A stretch of 63,752 nt of DNA from Phoronis australis (lineage: Eukaryota; Phoronida; Phoronidae): positions 14,310 to 78,061 of the forward strand of contig NMRA01000969.1 in NCBI GenBank assembly GCA_002633005.1, given 5' to 3'. Each line of letters opens with the position of its first letter. The first letter of the stretch is position 1. The notes beneath the pieces were generated by a model that made no database searches, was not told the origin of the DNA, and worked only from the letters and a program-made list of their open reading frames with translations. This document shows positions 36,981 to 47,755 of the stretch, in pieces. Both the position numbers and the translations under genes were made by a program.

Positions 36981-37541
36981 AGAGTAATATCAGCAGTATT
37001 TCGCAGAACACCTGCTGACAATAATGAGCACCACTTCACGTGTCTGCTGACAATAATGAGCACCACTTCACATTCACGTGAATGGTGAATGGGTCGAGTA
37101 ATATTGCACAACAGCATTACATAAACATGGTGCTCCCAACCTAATATCTCCGTCACACCAACTTAGTTCACACTACAAACTCAAGGATGTGACAAAGACC
37201 GAGAAGGTACTAACTGAGGATTTCTTGAACGGTGTCGCATCCAAAGTACAGTTTTAGTCATAGTTGACCCTTTCCACTTGGGCATTAAGGGAAATGGAAA
37301 GGAAAATCAGTACTTGCACTAAACAGGATTTTGTGTCCCAAACTTTAACTATAATTATTATAATTGGATGCAGAAATAAAAATGTATTCAAGCTAAAGAT
37401 CCTGGTACGGCCGCAATTTGAAACAGACATGAATCCTATTGGCTATATTAATAACAAGTAACAAGAGTCTACTTTTTGTTACTGCTCCAAATCTTATAAT
37501 CTCACTTATACAGAAACCACGGAGACTCAAGTGCCACCAAC

Positions 37542-37791
37542 CTGTAACCTTCTTATAGTGACCAAAGCCTCCTCCATGAACTGAATGGCGAAGGGTATGA
37601 ATACAGACATAGACAACTCCAGAACGCGCACAATTGCGAGAATAGTGAAGACCACTGTTGTAGGTAGACCACTAGTTAAGAAGACGAACGTAACGAACAC
37701 AGCATAGGTGACCATTTTTGAGGAAGAGAAAGCAAACGCAAGGTTTACAGAGCGGGTAGAATGAGCAGACTGGATGTAGCTGACCTCTGAC
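37542..37791 (-). CDS. Alternative exon V1: TM5-TM6 of the first membrane domain
   Basis: 250 bp, acceptor CATTGCAG, donor GTTGGT, entering after two codon bases (AA+G = Lys) and ending in phase 0. It reads SEVSYIQSAHSTRSVNLAFA at the start and FIPFAIQFMEEALVTIRRLQ at the end, with two hydrophobic helices between. This is the counterpart of the ABCC4 segment that begins KEISKI and ends IVSIRRIQ, just before the linker to the first nucleotide-binding domain. Of the seven copies it looks closest to the ABCC4 form, and it is nearest to C6. It shares the block VRVLELSMSV with V4 (FRVLELSLSV). Confidence 0.92.
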
Positions 37792-39110
37792 CTGCAATGA
37801 AAAATCAGTGTTTTCCCTGTCATACTAATGACTGACTGTTCACCTTTAAGGTTTACATATGAAGTTGTCACAGGTGACGTTGTAATCAAACAATGAAATG
37901 CCTGGCCTTCTATTAATATATATAGTGTTATAAGTATGACACCATTCGCTAAGGGGCTCGTTTTCTTGACTGTGTTAATTTGGTCTAAAACAAGAATGAC
38001 AAATAGGCAACATGCCACCTGTTGGCTGTTTTGCCAACAAAGAAATGTGTGACATTTTCCTTGAGTTCATACAGTAGAATACCTTTCATTCCAGACTCTG
38101 TGTAAATCATACAATTGTCAATTTCCAAAATCCAATAAAGAAATTTGCTAATAAAGATTACATAAGCCAACACCTAAAAATGTACATTCTAGAAAAAAGC
38201 AGCTAAACTCTAGATATGTGTTCTCCACAACAAAAATTCCAAACTCCACACAAAATTTTGTTGTTACATTGTTCTTTCTTTAACATGGTCACTGTGTATT
38301 TATATAGGTTTTAAAAGTCTACACTGAACTGGTGTGACCTACTTTTTGACTTTCCTACCAATTTTTCACCATAAGTCCTCCAAAGCATTTATGACAGACT
38401 CAGAAAATCAGCCTAAAAGTTATAAGTTCCTTTAATAATAAAAATGTCAATTCTAGTATCAATTCTACTTATTAAATACTACTAACAGTGTGACCTAGTT
38501 TTTAGCGACACCTGTTGTCCAGTTGAATAAGTTCTAATTCGCCACAAGATGTCAGTCAAAATCAAAGTCCTTTAAATTAAGCACATCAAATTGTTAATTA
38601 ACAGGTTTAAGTGCAAAATTTTAAAGTTAAAATAATATTGCTGGCTAGTCAATTATTAAGGTAAGGTAGCTGACACCATAAAATTATGCTAGAAAAAGAA
38701 TTTCTTCAGATTTTTTTAGCAATAATTTACACTCTATTATTACAAAAATTAGATCAAATATGTATAAGGAACTGTTATTACTGTTGGCCAATTCACCCTT
38801 ATTTTTTATTCGAGGGCAAGAGTGCCAAGCCATCCTAAGTTTTAACTTGGTGCGGCATTTAACAAACTTGATGTGCATTCTCCATATACTTTCAATGGAC
38901 GAAATCTGTGCTCCATCTGGCCAGATTATCTGGTGTTATTTCTAACAAGTACATGTCTTCATGGTCGGCCTTTGTGTTGTCACAATACACTAACTGGAAA
39001 CTGAAATGGATAATCTGGGCGTGTGGTGCCTCCTCTAGGATAGCACGCATGAAGATACAGCTGTGCACGCGACACTAGCTCGCTCATTGCAGTAAGAATG
39101 TATCTGACAA
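37792..39110. other. Intron just upstream of V1
   Basis: AT-rich, no repeat or exon recognised. From 39110 to 39355 there is a fragment of the 440-bp-type element (GGCCACTAGGGGGCACAGTG). Confidence 0.6.
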
Positions 39111-39545
39111 TTTTCGTAACGATTCTTTGAGCGCTTTGGGGATAAAAAGGCAGATGCCAAAATAGTAAAAATGGCGACTAGTAGAGGCAAAATATCGATC
39201 TAAACAGATATCTTTTTGCCAAATTTTCAAGAAAACCCATCAAGATACCGACACAAATGTAAAAATACCAAAATGGCCACTAGGGGGCACAGTGAAGGTC
39301 AGATCCACAATGACTACTAGAGGGTACAGTGAAGGTCAGACCTGTCCAAGAGTCATCATTTTGTTGTAACCGTATTCGCCGTAATAACCGCCCTGGGCGC
39401 TTAGAAAAGTTCGGTTCGGGGGGAGGTGCTTATTATAACCCAAGGCCGTTGAAACCCGGTCTCCAAAACGGGTGAAATCGGAAGCTAAGATTCATCATAT
39501 TTACGCTCTGAGACATATCTGTAAACTATGAAAAGACTTTTAGCT

Positions 39546-42500
39546 GGGCAGATAAGTGCAAATATGCACCAGAATTGTGCAAATGATGATACAAGCACCA
39601 AATTTTCCATGATGACTCATAATAGCATACTTAAGAAATCTGTCCGACTAGCCACCTGAAAATCCAAGATGGCGGCCATTTTTCAAGATGGCCGCCGTCC
39701 AGTGTTCGTGACTAATGATTTTCCTTGTAAATCAGTATCTACCCAACCGATTTTAGCGATCTTGGGGTCAAATGTTATAGTTTTGGGTATGCCTAATTCA
39801 TTTTGGACACTGTGAACACTCTCAATTACATATATTGTCAGGATATAGACAATTATACACTTTAATTCGGTCAATTTATATGATTTTTGTCTGGGCGAAT
39901 GCTTTGGTCATGCTGCATTTGTCTTGTATCAATAGCTGATTATATATTATACATGGGGTGTACAGGTGTAGTGGTAGAGGTAGTACTTTTGTTTCAGCAG
40001 TCAGCCACATCCCCTGGATCACAATTTAACAGGCATGCCAAGGACCGGGAGACCCCTTTGCCGTGTATGTTGGCTTGTCTGTCTTTGCCAAAACAAGGAA
40101 GAGGCAACTGATTGAGAAGCTCTATGAGAACGGAATCAGCGTCTCCTACGATAGAGTCCTTGAAATCTCAGCCCAGCTTGGAGAAGCTGTTGTGGCACAG
40201 TACGTTGAAGATGGAGTCGTCCGCCCACCAGTCCTGCAAAAGCATGCGTTCACGACTTCTGCGGTGGACAACATTGACCACAACCCGAATCCAACTACAG
40301 CTCAATCTTCCTTCCATGGTACCAGTATGTCCCTCTTTCAGCACCCAAGTTCTGAATACCCTGGTGAAGAACGTGAAGCACTGAAACTCAATCCAGATGT
40401 CAAGGTCAAGACAGTCCCAGAGCTTTCTGAGGATTTCACAACGTTCGACCAGCTTGCATCACAAAGAATCCCAATCCTCCTACAATTACAAGTCATATTT
40501 ATCCTACAGCCGAGTCAATCAAGTCACACATGAAGGAAAATTACATGTGGTTGGAAAAGATATCACTAACCGAGACCATTGGAGACGGGGTAAATGTGTC
40601 ACGGGCAACCCATCATGCTGCACAGAACATCAGCCAGTCATTCGAAGTGAGCCTTACCTCAGTAATGCCTATAATTCTTCACCAGGCCAACTCGGTTGCC
40701 ACAATCAAGCAATGCATGCATAAGATTCAAAACACAGTGGCTTTCCTGAACCCAGGACAAACTCCAGTTATAGCTGTTGACCAGCCACTGTTTGCTCTTG
40801 CTAAGCATATCCAGTGGCAGTGGCCAGAGGAGTATGGAGAGGAGAAGTTCGTCATCATGTTAGGGGGACTTCACATTGAGATGGCTGCCCTGAGATCAAT
40901 AGGGCCCCTCCTAGAAGACAGTGGCTGGACTAGTGCTATTGCTGAAGCAAGTGTGGCGTCATCTGGAACAGCAGAGTCATTCCTGACAGTGTCAATTGTC
41001 ACCAGGACAAGACTTGCCCACCAAATCACTGCATGCAGCTTTTACAGATTGATGAAGGAAGTTCAGCGTGACCACTGCTCCGAGTGTGAGGTGTCAGGCA
41101 ATACTCCTATGGCATTTGAAGACTGGCGTGAGAGGCAGAGTAATACGAGCCCACAATTTCAGTTTTGGAATCTGGTGCTGGATATAGAACTTGCCATCTT
41201 TTTCTTGGTCCGCTCTTTTAGGGAAGGACAGTTTGAACCCTTCCGAGAATCCTTGACAGAACTGATTCCATACTTCTTCGCGAACAACAATACAAACTAT
41301 GCCAGATGGCTCCAAATGCATTGGTGGGATATGATGTCTCTTGATCACCAACACCCAGATGTCGCCAGGGAGTTTCACAAGGGGAACTTCGTCATTCACA
41401 AATCAAAATGTGAGTTTTCGGCAATGGTGATAGATCAAGCTCACGAACAAAACAATGCAGTCATCAAAAGTGATGGTGGAGCTGTTGGGCTAACTGAGGA
41501 TCCTGCAGCACTGAGGAGATGTATGGTAGCTGGACCAGAAGTGAGTATAGTTTAGTTGCTGGCTATGAAAACATATCATGCGTTAAGGACTCAGCTATCA
41601 CCACTAAACACCACGTAAGTACCCAGCGGCATTCCTTGAGAAGGTCAAGGCGCTACAATTAAAGAGTCCTGAAGGAGATGGGCAACCTTTTTCAAGAAAA
41701 GATAGCAGACCTCCTGGTTCTTGACACAAAGACTATTGCAGATCCAGCACTAGCTGAGCTCGGTGCAACACATTCTGAGAGATGAAAACAACAATTCAAG
41801 TTATTTGTAGAAGGCCTAGAGAGTCAAGATACAAGGGCATTCTACCGCCTAATGAAGAAGAACAAGGTTGCCTTCTTTAAACATGAGAAGGTTGCCTGTA
41901 GTTCCAAGGAAAAGTTCATGAAAGAAGACTGTCATCTGTTCTCCAGACTATTCATCTCCTGACAGGTTAGACAGTGTGATTTACAGGAATTCTTCGCTCA
42001 TGAGAACCAGGCAGCTCCGGCTTCACTCAGTGACAATGGCAAGCTCCATGCATCTCAAAAGTCACAGCAGACGGACATTCTTGAATCCGGAGTCACTCTA
42101 CCAGAAAGCGAACCAGAAGGAGATACCATCATCATTGATGGCTCAGCTCTGATTATTGTCATACCTCCGAGGAGCTCAAAGTCATTTGATGACTATGCCA
42201 AAGAAGATTTTCTGCCAAAGTTGGTGTGCTATGCTGCCAAATACGAACGGGTGGACATTGTATTTGATGTCTACAAGAAGCTGAGCCTGAAGTCTGAAAC
42301 CAGAACCAAAAGAGGACTTGGGATCAGGAGAAGAGTAACAGGAAGTACCAAGGCGCCTCAAAACTGGAGAAGCTTTCTGCAAGATGATAGCAATAAGACT
42401 GAACTATTTAATTTCCTCGCAGAGAAAACGCGTGACATTGAAACAACGAGCACCATCATCGTGACAATGGGGGATAACGTCATCAGCAACAGAGTGAGGT

Positions 42501-43800
42501 CCCTGGATGCCGTGGTCCCATGCTCCCATAAGGAAGCTGACACCAGAGTGTTTGTATACATACAAGGGACGCGACCTCACAAGGTAGCAAGTACATTATC
42601 ATCAAAGCAAACGACACTGATGCTGTCGTCATAGCAGTGTCGATCATGCCATTCTTCCAACACCATGGGTTAGAACACTTGTGGATAGCCTATGGACAAG
42701 GAGCCAGTGCTCAGTGGATTCCCGTTCACGAGGTAGTTTCTTCTTTCTGGAGAAAGTCAGTGGTATCCTTTTCTTCCATGCTTTCATAGGCTGTGATGTG
42801 GTTTCAGGTTTTCGTGGCAAAAGAAAACATCTGCAGGGCTGACATGAGATGTGTGTGATGACGTTACTGAAACCTTCAAAAAACTCAGCTACTGTTCGGG
42901 AGAAATTTCAGACGATGATCTGCAGAATCTGGAGAACTTCGTTGTCCTAATGTATGACAGATCCAGTTCAGATAGTGAGGTCAACAAGGCAAGGTTGGAT
43001 CTCTTTGCCTGCAAGCAGAGGACTTATGCGATCCCACCAACCAGAGATGCCGTGCTGCCTACCAAAGTGGTATCATCTGGAGCCAGGCGACTGTCTCGAA
43101 CCCAAAAACCAGCACTCCTGCTGACTGGGGTTGGATTCAATGTGATAATTCATGGAAAATACACTAGACAACCCGTCCACCAATAGCTGCATGCTGCCAG
43201 GAATTGACCAAATGCTGCAGTAAGAAAGGCTGCACTCGGAGGTGCAAATGTTTCCGAGCAGGACTTTCTTGTAACGCACTGTGTAGCTGTGTACGTGACC
43301 AGTTACGTCGTTGTGTAAATTGAAGGAATTTATAATAGACAATAGATTCTGAACAACATATTATTTTAGCATTAATGTGATGTTCATGTTCGACTATGTT
43401 TGTGATTTATGGTTCCGTCCATTTATTTTGTATTTAATGTTCGAGAGCACAGTTCCGTTTCTCGTTAATAAAATGCATTTTGATGTTGTAATTTTTTGTT
43501 TAATTTATCAGTAGTTGCCCACATGGTGTTAAAATGCTTCTTAAAATATCAAAAATGAATTCAGCATATTCAAAAACATACAATTTGACAACAAGTTCAT
43601 GAAAATCGGTTGGGCAGAGACAGATTTATGAGGAAAAGCATTACTCACAAGCATCAAATGGCGGCCATTTTGAAAAATGGCCGCCATTTTGGAATTTTAG
43701 GTGGCTAGTCGGGTAGATCTGTTGAGTATACCTTAGGATGTCACCATGCCAATTTTGGTGCTTGTATCATCAAATGCATGATTTTTCCACTATCTGCCCC
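39546..43800 (+). mobile_element. TIR transposon carrying a nuclease-like gene, GCT target duplication
   Basis: Terminal inverted repeats start GGGCAGATA (left) and GGGGCAGATA (right, reverse strand) and extend for about 260 bp with mismatches. They include the mirrored blocks ATGATACAAGCACCAAA, CGACTAGCCACCT, ATGGCGGCCATTTTTCAA and CCCAACCGATTTT. GCT flanks both sides (39543-39545, 43801-43803), and the uninterrupted sister copy near 16335 has a single GCT. The element holds one decayed gene. The 3-bp duplication and the nuclease recall the Academ group, which I remember as carrying XPG-type nucleases; that is an inference. Confidence 0.85.
40050..43323 (+). pseudogene. Transposon gene: RNase-H-like? 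region, FEN1/XPG-like nuclease region, cysteine-rich tail; broken
   Basis: A member of a large, highly repeated invertebrate family. Part 1 (40063-40440) has VYVGLSVFAKTRKRQLIEKL and AVDNIDHNPNPTTAQSSFHG. Part 2 (about 40460-41555, other frame) has PVIAVDQPLFALAKHIQW and GGLHIEMAALRSIGPLLED. Part 3 (41640-42600) has TIIIDGSALI, a basic RTKRGLGIRRRV stretch and SHKEADTRVFVYI. Part 4 (42600-42790) has KANDTDAVVIAV and FHAFIGCDVVSGFRGKRK. Then VVLMYDRSSS (42851-43186) and a tail (43187-43323) with CCSKKGCTRRCKCFRAGLSC. The Asp-rich motifs plus 'GCD---F-GK' resemble PIN/FEN1 nucleases with their helix-three-turn-helix. At least three frameshifts and in-frame stops near 41790 and 41960 show it is dead. 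Confidence 0.8.
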
Positions 43801-45139
43801 GCTATTTCTACAAAACTTTGCTGCTAAATTGTGATCATTTTACAGAAAATTGTGCTGAAATCACAATACGAAAACTCACAGACTGCCTGCCTCGCAATCG
43901 TCGATATGGCGACTTGAATGATTGAATAAAAATACAGTTTCGACTCAAGCAAATTACCTGAAATCCTCCTTAAGTTTTCCAAGTAGCATCCCTAAGATTT
44001 TTAAGTTCCCGTAGAGTCGGTATCACGGCAAGTTTAAGTACAAATCTGTGCTATTACATCGTGCTATCTACATGTATGATTGGCTACATGAGAAAAATGT
44101 CTGGACGAATACATGTTGTTGTCACGTGACGTTTGTTTTGAAGTTGTCTGCATTTGTGAGTAAGCGAGCGCGTGCATGTCACCAGAGTTCATTTGCCAGA
44201 GCAGATACCGTCTTTTGGCCAGAGCCATGCAATCTAATGAGCTAGATGTGCATTGTATCTGAAGAAATTTGCACAAGCAGTAGGCCTAAACCAGAGGGTG
44301 TTTCATTCAGCACTTGCCGGTCTCATGTCGCTAAAAACGTTCGACATTTGTCACGGTATGGCCATATTAGTCGCCGTATGACTATCTGACAGTTATTTTT
44401 CAGTGTAAGGGTGTATAAGCATTCTTTGTCAGTGGTCATTTTATCGGATATTTGGCTTAAAAACACCAATTATGGTTAATCAAACAATTCATCTTAAAAA
44501 TAACGCAAATGTTTTTTATAGTATTAGAAACTGTTGGAAATTAGTGCCAATATTCATTTCTTGCCGATGCCATGCTACCCGTTTCATGAATGGATAGTTC
44601 CCGACTTATGTCTTTGATGACAGGTTCATGTATGTAGCGCGTGGCCACGTGCTTTTAACACTGGCCAAGCTTTTTATTAGTCTTCGATTCGCGGTTTTCA
44701 CAAAGGAATTTGGATTCCTGTTGAAAGCTGAAAATATCTACAAAGCAATCCCGTAGACAAGTACACTACTTCTGTTCTGAAAGGCTAGACCATTGGTCCT
44801 CGCAATATCAGCAGAACTTTTGTGTTTGTTTTGAGGCATGGCGGAAGTTTGAAGTGCATAGTCACGGCTAAATACCGACATAGCGGCGAGACTCGTGGTC
44901 TACAAATTCTGCGCACAATGATTTTTTCAGGACTGTCGGATATTATTGATAACTTGAAGACGTTACTGTAAAATTTTAGGACTGTAGGTAAGGCATTTTT
45001 CGCACGTACACGTTCATGGACTGGGCGCTTATTTCAACTAAGTCTGAAAACGCGTGGAGGGCGCTTATAGGGGCATTGGCAGTTATTACAGCGAATGCGG
45101 TATGTTTACACTGGTATACACATCAACCATGTGAGGGGT

Positions 45140-45240
45140 GTAGGAAATGCAGCAATCAATGCTGGACGGATGCTGGAAGGCAACTACATGATACAGCAAC
45201 CAATGCTGGATGGATGCTGGATGGCACTACATGATATGTA
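45140..45240. repeat. Short tandem repeat (AATGCTGGATGGATGCTGGA)
   Basis: Two to three imperfect units of about 40-46 bp. Non-coding. Confidence 0.7.
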
Positions 45241-45571
45241 ATTATTGTTATTCACACCACTACTTGAATAAAAATATGAAAGGTCAGATCACCACAATAT
45301 GAATCAATGAATAATGTCAGCAGGCAGTGAATGGAAACGATGGCCAAGCAAGAACAACGTATCATAAAAGCCCGGCATGCTGATTAGTTGAACTTGAAAA
45401 ACAACACCAGCAAAAAGTAAAGAGCAAATAAACCTCGCTGACGAAAGAAGGCTCAATGCTACCTTAGGGACGCACTATCCTGAGTGAGCAGCCAGAGGGT
45501 ATACAGGAAAGCCGTAGAAACTGAAGATCAGACCGTCAATAGGGCAGCTATCCAACATGTGTGCAGCCATT

Positions 45572-45795
45572 TGAATGTAGCAACAAAGGGTAATGGGGCA
45601 TCTATCCAACATGCGCGCAGTCATTTGAATGTAGCAACAAAGGGTAATTTGAATGTAGCAACAAAGGGTAATTTGAATGTAGCAACAAAGGGTAATTTGA
45701 ATGTAGCAACAAAGGGTAATTTGAATGTAGCAACAAAGGGTAATTTGAATGTAGCAACAAAGGGTAATTTGAATGTAGCAACAAAGGGGACCCAG
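45572..45795. repeat. 24-bp minisatellite open in several frames
   Basis: One isolated unit, then seven to eight units of TTTGAATGTAGCAACAAAGG plus GTAA. The unit is a multiple of three, so it gives the repeated octapeptide LNVATKGN on plus and LPFVATFK or SNYPLLLH on minus. There is no sign of a real gene around it. Bases 45800-47530 hold no recognised feature. Confidence 0.92.
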
Positions 45796-47529
45796 CTATG
45801 TGATTGGCAAAGCGGGAAAGATAGAAATGTTAGTTTCATTGTTTTTTAATTCTAGGAGACATAAACATCTTTCCAAGTCTTTTGCTTTGTCAAAAACTGA
45901 CTTTTTGATTCTTTTCTTTATTCGCAAGCTAAAGATCACATTTCATATCTAATCAGGGTGGAATGTACATCAAACCAAAAATCGTGAATAGTTCAAAGCC
46001 TATTGTTTTCGGGTGAAATCGGACGCAAGATGACATTGCAGCGGCTATTTTTCACTTTTATGGTTTTCGGAGCCATAGCTCTGCTGTTTCTGATAGCATT
46101 TTTCTGATTTTTTCCCGTAGATAGATCGTTTCAAGCACTATAGGAAGTAAGCAATTTGATTTTTTTCTAGGTGTTAACGTCCTTGAGTTATTTGACCTTT
46201 TTTGGTGCAAGCTGCATCATGCCATCCATTTCTCACAACACCTTACTGTTCTTGAGATATTCAATATTTACTGGACATATAACTGTTCCTTTATTGACTT
46301 ATATCTCGCTGCACTTTGGTGGCCTATCATATTTGTGCATTTTTCGTCTAATCAACGTTAATTTTAGTGAATACATACATTTATCTTGTCAATAGTTGGA
46401 GGAATCTGGTTTGTATGCTACGACGGCCACTTATCCAATAATGTTTGCAGAGCTCTAACTTATCGATCAATGGACTGAACCTCTTAACATTTGGCAAATA
46501 GATCTACTCAAGGGCTATGTGCAATTTGTTATTGGTTTCTCACTACCACTTACTACTCTCGGAGTTATTTGAGCTTTTTTGGGATTTGATGAATGTCTTT
46601 TATTGCACTCTCATTCTTTGGTTTAATCACATGTTGATAACTCCGTGGTAAAAGATGCTATGTCTCATTAAAACTTTGAATATTTAAATATGTAGCAAGC
46701 ACCACCTAGTGACTTCCTGGAGAACTGTGAGTACAAGTTTTTATCAGGAAAAGAAACAATTTATTATTAAATTGTGGGTTTTAAAGAATATAGCAAGTGT
46801 GAACATGTAAAAAACCCAGAAATACCAAATATTACGCAATCATTATTTGAAAGTGAAATGAACAAATAATAAAAACTGAGCCTTTTTTCATACCGTAATG
46901 ACAATGTTGTAGGGAGTTTCACACGGATTCCAGTGTCGTCCTAAGAAATGTGGACGAGACGTGTGTGCAAATACTAAGAATTTGCACTACCAGAGACGGA
47001 AAATGGCATGATGTTGAATATTGTCCAAGGTGATGGCAAAATGAAATTACATGCCTTCTTTGTACTCTTGGCCGGCATCTGGTCTTCATCTGCCACGATG
47101 AAAGATTGCAATTATAACCATACTCTTTTATAATTTGCGAGATTGTACAAGTAACAGGTTCTCGAATGGTTTCTGGCACATTGGAGGACCTGGGGTTGTA
47201 TGTAAATTAGCACTTCGTTTGAACATTCACAATTTAATGAGACTATGAATCTTTAATTTGTTGGATTAATTTTACCAGCCAGTTAGTTGTGGATGAAACA
47301 GCACAGTGAAAAACCAACTTCTCCTCACACGAACCATACACAATCATAATAGTTCTTCACCAGAGAGAGAAATAAACAAACAATGTTTCCAAAAATTGGA
47401 CCTTCAATGATTTTTAATTACAACAAAAATCACCTGAGTTTGATTTTAAGCAAGTTATAGGATTAATGGTATTATAAGAACAGGTATCACAGTTAGCACT
47501 GAACTAACTATAAAAAACATCAAGCCGTG

Positions 47530-47755
47530 TACCTATCAACAGCTTGATAGTAAGCCCACAGCCGTAAGGTTGACAGTAAGCCCAAACTCGTAGGATTGAG
47601 AGCAAGCCCACACACACGTACAGTTGATAGTAAGCCCAAACCCGTAGTGACAGTTGTTTAAAAGACATGGTTTGTGAGGTTTGCAATAAGCACGGAGACA
47701 TGGTGATCAACTTTCAAAGAGATGGCTCGGGTGGAGAGAGAGAGAGAGAGAAAGC
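47530..47755. repeat. Minisatellite (GTTGATAGTAAGCCCANACC) and GA run
   Basis: Four units of about 27-32 bp at 47535-47650, then (GA)n at 47733-47752. The region 47760-49540 is otherwise unrecognised. An open minus frame at 48600-48791 has no splice context or family match that I can see. Confidence 0.8.

Larger units (their letters stand above)
35292..36985 (-). repeat. Segmental duplication, copy with V2
   Basis: Aligns with 26690-27700 on both sides of the exon. Relative to that copy it carries about 580 extra bases at roughly 35912-36490. These contain a small inverted repeat (CCATAGATTATAGACAACTATAGTCTATGG, 36076-36105) and no recognised gene. At its far end the AGC run has become a 12-bp repeat (36866-36980). 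Confidence 0.88.
39369..45102 (-). mobile_element. GCGCCC element, reversed copy interrupted by a 4.25-kb transposon
   Basis: The left part 39369-39545 matches the reverse of 16479-16335 (CCCGGTCTCCAAAACGGGTG, GAAATCGGAAGCTA). The right part 43801-45102 matches the reverse of 16335-15351 (TCACGTGACAACAACA on the reverse strand, GGACTGTCGGATATTATTGA). It ends with GCGAATGCGGTA, the inverted partner of ACCGTATTCGC at the left end. The interruption is exactly the element at 39546-43800. Confidence 0.85.

Noticed and set aside
41790-41970. Reading the stops in the transposon gene as introns
   Set aside because: The protein motifs continue without loss across the stops, with no GT-AG pair placed around them, so mutation is simpler.
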